Below, one piece after another: positions 12,082 to 22,439 of a stretch of DNA of 64,000 nt; within the stretch, counting starts at the first letter, position 1; every line of letters begins with the position of its first letter. The stretch covers positions 41,808,066 to 41,872,065 of the forward strand of contig CAMGYJ010000006.1 of NCBI GenBank assembly GCA_946122785.1, in the 5' to 3' direction. Source of the DNA: Linum tenue (Eukaryota; Streptophyta; Magnoliopsida; Malpighiales; Linaceae). Under the pieces are notes generated by a model. It saw nothing but the letters and a program-made list of their open reading frames with translations, was not told where the DNA came from and made no database searches. The translations under genes were made by a program, and so were the position numbers.

Positions 12082-12256
12082 TCTTACTATAAAAAAAACT
12101 CTAACCAAACTTCTCACCAAAAAAGCGAGACCAAAACACAACTACCCAAAGTTAACTTCAAAGCGATTCCTCCACCGAACCAAGCTAAAGAATTGAAAGC
12201 TACCTCCACAAAGCAAAACTTCAGTCCAGCGCCAAATTCCCAAAACCGCAACCAAA

Positions 12257-12269
12257 GGCTCTGATACCA
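12257..12269 (-). other. Copia primer-binding site (initiator tRNA-Met type)
   Basis: The minus strand reads TGGTATCAGAGCC two bases inside the 5' LTR end. This is the standard plant copia PBS complementary to the 3' end of initiator tRNA-Met. Confidence 0.85.
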
Positions 12270-12271
12270 CT

Positions 12272-12632
12272 TGTCAGAACAGAAGCGTGCAATCGATAAT
12301 CCAAACAAACACGAACGAACACAAATTTAACGTGGTTCACTAACACAATGTGTGCTAGCTAATCCACGGGCAGAGGAGAACAAATTTCACTAATTTGAGG
12401 AGAGTATGGGTTACAAACTCAAATTCCAAACTGACAAACCAAACAAACTAACTCGACTAACCTTACAACAAATTAGGGTGGTGAAGAGTATTTATAGAAC
12501 TCTTCTCCTAATCCCAAACAGAAAACCAAACACCTTTTCCAAACCTACAAGGAAAAGGCCAAAACAAAACCCAAACAAAATAGGCCAAAAACACAAAACA
12601 AACCCAAATCAAATTCAAGTCATATCCTAACA
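12272..12632 (-). repeat. Copia 5' LTR
   Basis: On the plus strand it runs from TGTCAGAACAG to TCCTAACA, giving TG...CA termini in element orientation. It is 361 bp, with its partner at 10193-10530. Confidence 0.85.
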
Positions 12633-13004
12633 TATGCCACTCTATTAGGATCTATTCGCGGGACTCTTGCTCAAGGGTGGTTGGTTCAACTAGTGCATAC
12701 GTATCGTGAAGGGAATAGAGCCGCAGACTGGCTCTCGAAGCACAATCTGATCTATCCCTTCGGTACATATGAACTTGATGAGCCTCCGTTGGATTTGGAT
12801 CATTTTATCAGGGAAGATGTGATAGGTGTAAGCTTTCCTCAAAAAAATCCTCCAGGAAAGATGAATGTGTCTGCTTGTTCTCTTTATTTGATCCTTTCTG
12901 TAGACAGCTGCAGATTCAGGGGTGTGTCCCTGTTGGTGGCCTTGTTGTTTCTCCATGTAATCGTTTAGGCTGACTCTTGCCTCCTCTTAATAAAAAAAAC
13001 AGGG
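12633..13004 (+). pseudogene. LINE 3' fragment with RNase H (RVT_3) end
   Basis: The frame reads LVHTYREGNRAADWLSKHNL, the C-terminal signature of RVT_3-type RNase H domains in plant LINE-related proteins. The coding sense ends near 12966 and is followed by CCTCTTAATAAAAAAAAC, a poly(A)-like LINE tail. The 5' part is missing because of the adjacent copia element. Confidence 0.6.
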
Positions 13005-13006
13005 AG

Positions 13007-13716
13007 TGATAAAACAATTTATGGTTTGCATAGGATGTCGCTCACACGTCCTTAATTAAGTAATAGCTTGTTGTGCGATCCGTTGGTCAGAATGTAATTT
13101 GAACACAATGTATTTATGATGTGTATTTAAATTAATTGAAATGTTGAATTTCGTATGACATGAAGGTGACATCGAAATTATTTTTCCATTTCTGAAATTC
13201 TTATAACTTTTCATCAATGGTGAACATTGTAATCTTAATTATTATAACCAAAGTTGTCAAACTGGTTTAAGTCGTTGAGCCGGTCAAGCAAGTAGTTTGA
13301 AGTTTAATGGTTTGATTGAGGTTCAACTTGTTTGAGCCGTTTTACACATTTTCTAAATATATTTACATATAAGATAGAAATTTAGTGACTGAAATAGAAT
13401 GTACTAACTTATATCTATTAAAAACTCAAATAGTCAAATTCCATAAAAAACATATATATCTCAAGATCGACCCGCCATTCCCTTGCCTCTCTCCCCCTCC
13501 CCCTTCCTCTCTCTTCTTCTCCCTCTCTAACGATCATACCCTTGATTTTGTAGAGCCCGTTTTGCAGCACGACTTTGGTTGGACCTAGTTCAACCAGTCG
13601 CCCGATAGAGGTGTCACAACCTTGGTTATAACCCTTGTGAATAATCATCCATAACTTGTCTATTTAATGATGTAGTCACTTAGTTGCCTATGGTTGAAAA
13701 GAAAATTGACATAACA
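13007..13716. repeat. ~720-bp direct repeat, copy B
   Basis: This is the second copy of the 9080-9811 repeat, starting TGATAAAACAATTTATGG and ending ATAACA. Relative to copy A it lacks a few short stretches (for example TTTTCTAA) and has scattered substitutions, so the duplication is not recent. Confidence 0.75.
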
Positions 13717-13724
13717 AAAAAAGA

Positions 13725-15440
13725 GTGTATGAAAAAGCATAGCATAAATAGGAAACTCATGAAGATAACCTTTAGTCAATATTTATTTATTTTGCTTGAA
13801 AAACAATACATATATAGCAATATCTAAACCTTAAAGTATTCTGCACAATATAATAACAAAATTAGTAAGAAAATAACATTTTCCATCCATACTCTATGCA
13901 ATGAAAAAATTATTTATCAACTAAGATACTCTAAATTTAGTGGAAGGACAATCTAATTCGCTCAAAAAAAAATTAAACATATCTTGTGGTACCTACCTTG
14001 CTAATGCACATGACCCCATCAACGCGTCCATGAAAACTCCAACCCCACTTTCATGATTTGTCTTGTACGACGTTATTTCATATTAAACTAAGTAACTATG
14101 AATGATACATCTAGTCAATTACCCTATTGAAATCATCTATAAAAACTGATATTCATAAATTGTGTTCTTTTAAACTCACCCATTTTTCCAATCATGCCAT
14201 ATTATCAAGAAATTTAGGATTTAACGATTAACCAAACTAAAACTTTAAAAAAACTGGTCACTTACAGTTTGCATAACAATATCGTTGCTTTAATAGTTTT
14301 AAAAATCAATACCAATTTAAGAATTCTACATCACATCTACACATTCAGTATTGCAATTCAATATGCAATATTCGAAACAATGATATTTGGGTTGCAATTT
14401 TAAAATTATTCTCCATTTATAAGAGGACATAAATTAAATTTACTATTAAACTCAAATTAAAATAATCAAAATATGAAAATTAAAATATCAAATAACAAAG
14501 AAAGTACTTTTGGGAGAGTTAGTGGGCTAGCTAACAATAGTGAAGAAGATATAATTTTTAGATTTTTAGATTTTGTATTTAAAAAGATACAAACAATTTC
14601 TTTAGTGTAACTGGTATTGGTTGTTGTCTTCGTTTGGAAAGACCATGGTTTGAATTTCGAGATTGATGTTTTTTTCATATGAATGAAAAATAAATAATGA
14701 TTATGAAGACACAATTACACTTACTACTTTTGTCATCGTTACAGAAAATTCGAAATACTGAAAAATTGCCCTCAACTCTACTATAATATATTTGTAGAAG
14801 CAAGGGAAACATATTATCGATTCAATTCGGAAGTTGATTTATGAATTTGTTGTAATGAGCTAACTAGCAAGTCATGTGAGATGAACAATACATGGTTTAA
14901 TCTCAACTTGTTTGCTAGAGGAACTAGCTCACCAGCCAACTCATCAAATACTCAGCCAATTGTTTGATGATTTTTTGTCAACTCCAACATTGAACCATTA
15001 GCAACAAGTTGAACTCATTTGCATTTCTAATTTTAAGGTTCGGCAACAAGGACACTCAATGTCATATATTAGTGTTAATATTATATGAGACAAACCATCG
15101 TAGTCAACATCTCGAATTTAATCTTAAATTTTTACGATTTTATGATCTTATCCATAGGTCTTGATTCTGATTTTATTTATATAATAAAAATTATAGATTT
15201 ATTTGTGTTTATTTAGAAGACAAACTTATCTTCAAAAGTAAACAAGTGATATGGTTGATTGTTATTAAGGATATGCATTGTTATTACTATACATTGCTTA
15301 ATTATTAATTTTAATATAAATATTAAAATCTTACTATTTTACCATTTTTAATCTACCATTTTATTTTATCTCAATTTTCAATTTTACGTAAAATCAAGAG
15401 TCTTACTGCATTGAGCCCAACTACTTCACTCCAAATTATT
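13725..15440. other. AT-rich intergenic stretch
   Basis: Strongly AT-rich with short runs of A or T. Short open frames such as 14466-14714 (-) show no recognisable motif. I see no gene, TIR element or tandem repeat. Confidence 0.6.
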
Positions 15441-15694
15441 GATAATTCTCAGGTACAAGTTGAACTTGTACCATAATGGTAAAGGTACAAGAACATTTTG
15501 TACGGCAATGTATAGGTACAAACTGAGCATGTACCATAACGTTAAAGGTACAAGTTCAGTTTATACCATAGAGAAATTTGTATGAAAATGTATAGGTACA
15601 AACTGAACTTATGCGATAACATTAAAGGTATAAGTTCAGTTTGTAACATAAAGGAACTTTTTTTATAACACCATAAAGGAACTTGTACTAAAAG

Positions 15695-16680
15695 TAGACC
15701 TGGCAAATTACAACCCGACCCGTTGACCCGACCCGAAACCGCCCGAAAACTAGAGATTTTTGTAACTCGAAATCCGAATGACCCGAACCCGATAACCCGT
15801 GGTTTTTTGGGTCAGGTTAGATGGGTTAGCGGGTCGACCCGTTAGACCCATTCCATTTAATATATTACTCCCAAAATATGATAAAATCACTCATAAATTG
15901 GTGAGATGTTTAAAAAAATCACAAGGATTTGAATGACATGTTTGGAGTTTAAGGATAATCAAATATCATGTGTTACTTGTAGTAGTATTACTCTTGTGAT
16001 TACTTTTTGACGATTGGCGCAATTTATATTTCATATCATTAGCGTGGGAGGATTTGAGAATATATTAATTGACATGTGTTAGGTAAACTATTGTCATGCA
16101 TATGTGAAAATTTGTGTTCGTTAAGAAAATATGAAACATGTTTGATATTGTTTCTGAGAACGCTCATAACCCTAAATGACATATAACTAATGGTTCTGGG
16201 CTTTTTCCGCCGCAAGTAAGCCCCCAATAGGGCTAGGAGGAACATCAGTCCAAATACAAATCTGGTTCCACTAAGGGGCCAGGTGAGCCAAACAATGGGC
16301 CACCGAATTCGATTTTCTAGGAGTAAAAGCCCACTTAACTCTATATCCAGACAAAGCTGCATTGATATCGGCTAACTTCCTTATCTCCTTGCACCAGATC
16401 CCCAACTCAGTATGATCTGCTTCTTCTCCTGCATCTTCTCCGTCCAAGAGCTTAATCAAATTCAAGCAATCCGACTCTACAATCAGGGGACCCCATTCTC
16501 TCCGATTGGCTTCTCTCAGGCCAAAAATAACGGCCCTAGCCAAATATGACATGTAACCCGACCCGAAACAAAATGGGTTGGGTCAATATTTGACCCGAAA
16601 TAAGCCAACCAAATATGACCCGAACCGTAACCGTAGTTCCTAACCCGAAATTACCCAACCCGACCCGATTGCCAGGTCTA
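15695..16680. mobile_element. hAT-type non-autonomous element
   Basis: The ends are TAGACCTGGCAA and TTGCCAGGTCTA, a perfect 12-bp inverted repeat. They are flanked by an 8-bp duplication ACTAAAAG at 15687-15694 and 16681-16688; 8 bp is diagnostic of hAT transposons. The subterminal regions are rich in GACCCGACCCG. It carries no transposase, only a captured RNase H-like fragment. Confidence 0.85.
16271..16552 (-). pseudogene. RNase H-like (RVT_3) fragment inside hAT element
   Basis: A 93-codon frame reads GLREANRREWGPLIVESDCL, then LIKLLDGED and YRVKWAFTPRKSNSVAHCLA. This is the RVT_3 RNase H fold seen in plant LINE-derived proteins, with the catalytic-type Asp in ESDCL. It has no complete gene around it and sits between hAT ends, so I read it as captured sequence. 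Confidence 0.7.
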
Positions 16681-16723
16681 ACTAAAAGTTAACTGTACAA
16701 ATTGAATTGTACCATAACGTTAA

Positions 16724-16989
16724 GGTGTCGTTTATATGTATCAATTCAGAGCGAAACAATTTGGCCAATTTTCATTTTATAAAATAAGTCAATCATAGAG
16801 AGTCAAATCAACTTGCCTACCCTTACCCAGAAAATTGGAGTTGACTCAAAGCGAAAAATTTGAAATTCACCAAGCTAAATTGATCCATCCAAATTTTCTG
16901 TTGACAAACAGGTCAATATGATCCAATTGTCTTACAACGAGATAATTGGGTAAAATTGATTTGTTTCAATTTCCCATCGAGACGACCTC
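16724..16989. mobile_element. Possible Tourist-like MITE
   Basis: 266 bp begin GGTGTCGTTT and end GAGACGACCTC, a weak inverted pair, flanked by TAA on both sides (16721-16723, 16990-16992). It interrupts the GGTACAA array. Termini and TSD fit PIF/Harbinger-type MITEs, but the inverted repeat is short and imperfect. Confidence 0.4.
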
Positions 16990-17099
16990 TAAAAGGTACA
17001 TTTTTGCAGTTTGTACCATAAATGAATTTGTACAACAATGTACAGTTACAAACTGAATTTATAACATGTACAAGTTAATTTTGTACCATAAAGATATTT

Positions 17100-18760
17100 A
17101 AGTAAACAAAAGCACTGATGTTATGAAGTATTTTAAATTGTTATGGTGCATGATCGATTTCACGCATTTGTGTTTTGTGAACCCTCTGCATTTCAGCAGT
17201 AACACATGCTGTCTGTAGCCGATGCATTTCCAGCAGACCTTTTTCTCAATTCCTAGTAAATTGTAAGCATGTACTGATATGAATGACATAAATTGACTCC
17301 TGATCATCTCATCGAGTGCATTTCAGAAACGAACAAACTGAATCCTATATCATTAAACAATAATTGTTGATAAGCTTGGGACCAAGTCTAGATGAAAATA
17401 TGCAGCTGATTGCAAGATAACAAGAAGCTGCACCTAAATACCAAAAGCAGTTCTAGATTGTCCTCGTTGATATTGCAAATTGATTCTTCATGCAAGGCAG
17501 CTGAAGAAAATATTGACAGCTTCATTTTCTTCTTACATAAGCAAGCAAGAACTCAGAATTAGATAAAGAAAAGGTCCTGCACGCAAGTCGGTCATCTTGT
17601 GTACATGTTGCCAGAGTAGAAATGCCCCCAAGAAATGGATAAAGAGAGCATTGAGCGCCATGAACTCTGAAGCCAACAACACACTGCACTGTTAAGGAAG
17701 CAATAGCTTAAACTAATATGCATGAGAAACCAATACCTTGTCCAGCGAGGATGTCATAAATTCAACAAGTTCTGGTAGCACTAAAAAAATGTGCCCTTTA
17801 CACCACTAGAAAATGTTTCATCAATAAGAACAAGAGAAACAGTAAGTGTCTAGCTAATTAAGCATTGTTTTCAAGCAAAACTAAAGAACATTTGCAATCT
17901 TTGTGTTTCAGTTAGTGTTTTTGTTCTACATTCATGTATCTATCGCAGTGACATAGTGCCCCTTAAAATATGGGGTTTTCAAAAACAATTTCCTATGAAT
18001 ATTATATTAGCCGCCAGGAATTCCAATATCTATTTAAAACACCAGATCGTACATACGAACTTCATGCAAAGATTTGATATCTCCACATTCCAAAAGGGGC
18101 TAAAAACTACTACTTGTTCTAAGCCTGCAACCCCTAGAGCAAGCAGAATACAGTAAAACAGGGTTCCATGCCAAGTTCTAAGGTAAATCAAATCGTCCAA
18201 GAGTAATGCCAACGAAAGAAACACCAGCACATCATAAGCTTAGATTCTACAGGTTTCTTGCCAGCCAGGTAACAAAATCAGAATTGTGAATAAAGAAAAT
18301 CCCCAAACAAAGTATCAATCTTTACTTTCAAATTTAGTCAAGACAAGCTAGTGGGAATTCAAATTCAATCAAAATGAGCTAGTGGGAATAAATGATAGGA
18401 AAAAGAGCTAGAAGGGACAGGATAGATATGGATATAAGAAAGTACTTGGGAACCATGGCGGCTGCATTTCTCTTCTGACTCCCTTCTTCTCCTATCGGAA
18501 ACTTCGGACGTATTAATATGTGCCCAACCTGTTCGCCTAACTCCTAGAACTCGCATGGCCCTCTTCTATTGCATCATCCACATATTTTACAACAAGGATT
18601 AGAAACTCCACTTAGAGACCTTCAGCGCCGAAAGCCCTAGATCCATACTGGACTCTGGAGACATGATGACGACAGACAAGTGCCCGAGTGAATTTGGAGA
18701 TCGAGGACGTGATGTGTTCTTTGGTTTGGTAGTCGATCCCTGGTTTTCTGTTTTCTGATT
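17100..18760 (-). other. Unassigned stretch, possible minus-strand transcription unit
   Basis: No protein is recognised. On the minus strand there are leader-like stretches with ATGs (for example near 18664 and 18556), open segments at 18556-18365 and 18230-18030 (the latter hydrophobic, VLVFLSLALLLDDLIYL), and GT/AG-like boundaries. They may belong to a small spliced gene or to noncoding RNA. I could not assemble a convincing reading frame. Confidence 0.25.
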
Positions 18761-19140
18761 CTGCCCAAAAAACAAAAGCGAGCAGTTAAATGAAATTTAA
18801 TTAATGAAAATTAATAAATAAAAAAGCTTTGGACGGAGAAGGGCCACTTTTAATGGGCTACACGGGTTGGGTTGGAATTTAATGAATTCAGCCCTATGCC
18901 AGATCATATCCACGTTGCCCAATTAGAAAGTGCGTTACTTGTACTGCACTTTTTACAGCGGCACCATAATATTGGCCCGTTTAATAGAGGTATGGGTCTT
19001 CAACTGTCTCTTCTGAATTTGAATGGTAATTTTACCGGCCCACAAGTGCTAAACACATAGCCAAACGAGGGAGAAGTGTGAGCCTAAGTGACTAGTAGTT
19101 GTACAGGAAATAAGTATTATTTGTGAGCCTTTCATTATAA

Positions 19141-19170
19141 CTAGTAATCCCCCCGCGCTCTGTCGCGGGA
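19141..19170 (-). mobile_element. Probable Helitron 3' terminus
   Basis: On the minus strand the sequence is CCCGCG-ACAGAG-CGCGGG, a GC-rich hairpin, then GGGATTA and CTAG followed by T. A short hairpin about 10 bp before CTRR, inserted before a T, is the 3' signature of plant Helitrons. The body would extend rightward and be interrupted by the Tat element at 19858. I could not find the 5' TC end. Confidence 0.55.
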
Positions 19171-19857
19171 TATGCTTGACTTGCATAATTTTTTGGTGCT
19201 ATAATGGAGAGTCGGAGAGAATGTACAAATAAAACAGTTATACTGCTATTTGCTCACTACTAACATCCATCCAACATATGTTGGGTTACATAAAAGCAAT
19301 TAGTGTTTTTGACACGTTTACTTAGCAACATCAACATGCTCTTGATAATTACGTTTTAGCATCATGTTGTAAGTTCAAAGAACTGACATGACGCAACAAT
19401 AACGTCTTCGATTGATGATAACATGAGTGTAGGGAATACAACAAATTTTGCTGAAGTTTAGTCAAACTCCAAAATAGGATAAATTAAACAAACAAAATAA
19501 CTAAACATGGACAAAAGTAGAAAAGATATACTACAACTGCAAGCAAAAAATGAAAACATGGAACTATCTACTTCCTCAATAGCAAGCAAAAAGTGCAACA
19601 TTCACGCCATCAACTCTGGCTCCCTTTTGCTGCAGACAAAAGCGATGAATCAGAGAGACAAACATGGCAGATTACCAGGGGGAGAAGGGAAAAAAGAGAA
19701 GGAAAAGAGAATGATAAAATTACCTTCGCCGATGCCTAGCCACTGTCGCAAGAGAAGATGATTATGACGATGCGGACCGTCTCTAACCTAGCTGTAGATC
19801 TAGATGTGAAGAGGAAAATTGGAGGGAATCACACTCCACAAAATGATGAATACAAAA

Positions 19858-20521
19858 TGTCGCAACCGTCCCTCCGGGGGGTCCGATGTCGTCGCGTCGG
19901 CTGTTTTTGGGAGTCGCCATCGATCTTACTTGGAGTGGATCGAACACTCTTCGAATCGGCTCTAACCTTAGGGTCAGAACCGAGATATGGTCTGCGAAAA
20001 TAAAGTTCTGGGTTCGGGAGTACGGTTACGTGTGGGGAAGTTAAGCAACACCCCCACAACGCCCTAAATCGGTACTACTTAAGTTGATAAGTTTTATACG
20101 TGTTGGGTGTATTTGATAATAATTTTGTAATTTTTGGGTCCCACTGGACCATTAAATAATTTTGATCATATTAGCTGTAATTTAATTATACGCCCACTGA
20201 CGTAAAAATTTAAAGATAAAGTTAGTTGATTAGTTGGACTCGAACCTTATCGGTTGCCTACGTACCCGTTAGACGGGATCAAAGTCCACGTAGTTCGTTC
20301 GTGACTTTGATGATTTAAAATGTAATCTTAACCACGTTCCACCGATCGTGGTTCTTAACTTTGATCGTTTTGGGTGTAATTTTATCACGTCCCACTGAAC
20401 GTAAATCTCGTATTATAACTTTGTTAATAAAAATTTAAATTGATTATTGCAAGGATTTAAGTCATTGGGAAGTATTTTGATGTATTAGAAAAGAGGCAAG
20501 ATAAACTTAATCCACATTCAA
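19858..20521 (-). repeat. 3' LTR remnant of the Tat element
   Basis: 664 bp are almost identical to 26607-27270. Homology stops at ...CCACATTCAA. The remaining ~2986 bp of LTR sequence, including the expected TGTAGACACC start, is missing, so an internal deletion appears to have removed most of this LTR and adjoining sequence. Confidence 0.85.
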
Positions 20522-20639
20522 AATGACGATAGTGTTAACTGATGCGGGAAATTTCAAACTCTTCAAAGTATGAGACGCATATGCAATATTTTTAGTTTGC
20601 TTTGCCTAGCATCTCGCGCAGTATTGATTGATAAGGGTA

Positions 20640-21838
20640 CTCCCCAGCTCCCATGCATTGTTGAATGGTAGAGGGGCTCGCCAGCTCCTGTGTGGTATTG
20701 AATGGTTGGGGCGCTCTTCAGCTCCCGTGCATTGTTGACTTGTAGAGGGGCTCGCCAGCTCCTGTGAGGTATTGAATGGTTGGGGCGCTCTTCAGCTCCC
20801 GTGCGTTGTTGACTTGTAGAGGGGCTCGCCAGCTCCTGTGAGGTATTGAATAGTAGGGGCGCTCTTCAGATCCCGTGCGTTGTTGACTTGTAGAGGGGCT
20901 CGCGAGCTCCTGTGAGGTATTGAATAGTAGGGGCGCTCTTCAGCTCCCGTGCGTTGTTATCTTGTAGAGGGGCTCGCCAGCTCCTGTGAGGTATTGAATA
21001 GTTGGGGCGCTCTTCAGCTCCCGTGCGTTGTTGACTTGTAGAGGGGCTCGCCAGCTCCTGTGAGGTATTGAATAGTAGGGGCGCTCTTCAGCTCCCGTGC
21101 GTTGTTGACTTGTAGAGGGGCTCGCCAGCTCCTGTGAGGTATTGAATAGTTGGGGCGCTCTTCAGCTCCCGTGCGTTGTTGACTTGTAGAGGGGCTCGCC
21201 AGCTCCTGTGAGGTTTTGAATGGTTGGGGCGCTCCTCAGCTCCCGTGCGTTGTTGAATGATAGAGGGGCTCGCCAGCTCCTGTGAGGTATTGAATGGTTG
21301 GGGCGCTCCTCAGCTCCCGTGCGTTGTTGAATGGTAGAGGGGCTCGCCGGCTCCTGTAAGGTATTGATTGGTAGGGGCGCTCTTAAGCTCCCGTGCGTTG
21401 TTGACTTGTAGAGGGCCTCGCCAGCTCCTGTGAGGTATTGAATAGTTGGGGCGCTCTTCAGATCCCGTGCGTTGTTGACTTGTAGAGGGGCTCGCCAGCT
21501 CCTGTGAGGTTTTGAATGGTTGGGGCGCTCCTCAGCTCCCGTGCGTTGTTGAATGATAGAGGGGCTCGCCAGCTCCTGTGAGGTATTGAATGGTTGGGGC
21601 GCTCCTCAGCTCCCGTGCGTTGTTGAATGGTAGAGGGGCTCGCCGGCTCCTGTAAGGTATTGATTGGTAGGGGCGCTCTTCAGCTCCCGTGCGTTGTTGA
21701 CTTGTAGAGGGGCTCGCCAGCTCCTGTGAGGTATTGAATGGTAGGGGCGCTTTTCAGCTCCCGTAAGTTGTTGACTTGTAGAGGGGCTCGCCAGCTCCTG
21801 TGAGGTATTGAATGGTTGGGGCGCTCCTCAGCTCCCGT
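20640..21838. repeat. Minisatellite of 74-bp dimeric units (~16 copies)
   Basis: The unit contains GAGGGGCTCGCCAGCTCC TGTGAGGTATTGAAT followed by GGGGCGCTCTTCAGCTCC CGTGCGTTGTTGACT. The two ~37-bp halves share CAGCTCC and are themselves related, so the unit is a dimer. Copies vary at a few sites (GGTTGG/GTAGGG, CTTCAG/CTCCAG). Two blocks of several units (near 21185-21360 and 21480-21660) are nearly identical, suggesting higher-order duplication. It lies between gag and the 3' LTR of the Tat element. Confidence 0.9.
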
Positions 21839-21858
21839 TTCCTGATGCTCAAATCTTT

Positions 21859-22175
21859 TCCTACTGTATTTCTTTGACGCGCGACAGCGTCGGGGGAATT
21901 GTTGATTCTCTTCAGTAATCTTCTACTGTACTTCTTTAACGCTCGACAGCGTTGGCGGATTTGTTGATGCTCGCCATTCATCATCTACTGTACTTCTTTA
22001 ACGCTCGACAGCGTTGGCGGATTTGTTGATGCTCGCCAGTCATCGTCTACTGTACTTCTTTAACGCTCGACAGCGTTGGCGGATTTGTTGATGATCGCCA
22101 GTCATCGTCTACTGTACTTCTTTAACGCTCGACAGCGTTGGCGGATTTATTGATGCTCGCCAGTCATCGTCTACT
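21859..22175. repeat. Minisatellite of 62-bp units (~5 copies)
   Basis: The repeat contains CTTCTTTAACGCTCGACAGC, GTTGGCGGATTTGTTGATGC and TCGCCAGTCATCGTCTACTG. The first copy is the most divergent and the next four are nearly identical. It abuts the 74-bp array inside the Tat element. Confidence 0.85.
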
Positions 22176-22439
22176 GGTTTATGATATTTGTTGCAGACAT
22201 GCATAAAGTGATGCAATGACTCGCCAAAATTGTAAGTCAAAACGAATGCCAAACTTTGCACGAAAAACATGCAATTGTTGTATAGTTTGTATAAAATCGT
22301 CCGATGGATGTCTGAAGTCCATATGGATGTATGATTTTATGATATGTTATGATGATGTCATTGATGTCACATGAAGATAAAGTATGACGTATGATTGCTA
22401 GTTATATGATATGTTTGCTTCTGTTTTATGTTTTAACCT

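Larger units (their letters stand above)
10193..12632 (-). mobile_element. Non-autonomous copia LTR retrotransposon (gag-only)
   Basis: The minus-strand element has a 361-bp 5' LTR (12272-12632), a tRNA-Met-type primer-binding site, a gag-protease-start pseudogene and a 5'-truncated 3' LTR. Reverse transcriptase, RNase H and integrase are absent: only ~270 bp separate the end of gag from the 3' LTR. The sequence abutting the 3' LTR (GGTGGAGAT on the minus strand) is a typical copia polypurine tract. The left end is truncated, so a target duplication cannot be tested. Confidence 0.85.
15447..17098. repeat. Degenerate GGTACAAACTGAACTTGTACC tandem array (interrupted)
   Basis: Units of roughly 70 bp contain AGGTACAAGTTCAGTTT and ACTTGTACCATAACGTTAA, which are near reverse complements, so each unit can fold back. 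The array is visible at 15447-15686 and again at 16689-16723 and 16990-17098. It is split by a hAT-type element (15695-16680) and a small MITE (16724-16989). Confidence 0.65.

Noticed and set aside
9080..13716. Intact LTR retrotransposon bounded by the 720-bp repeats
   Set aside because: No PBS beside copy A, no PPT beside copy B, and outer flanks (GTCAG and AAAAA) do not match as a target duplication.
20640..21838. CRISPR-like regular repeats
   Set aside because: Units are head-to-tail without unique spacers, vary internally, and lie in a plant LTR retrotransposon; this is a minisatellite.
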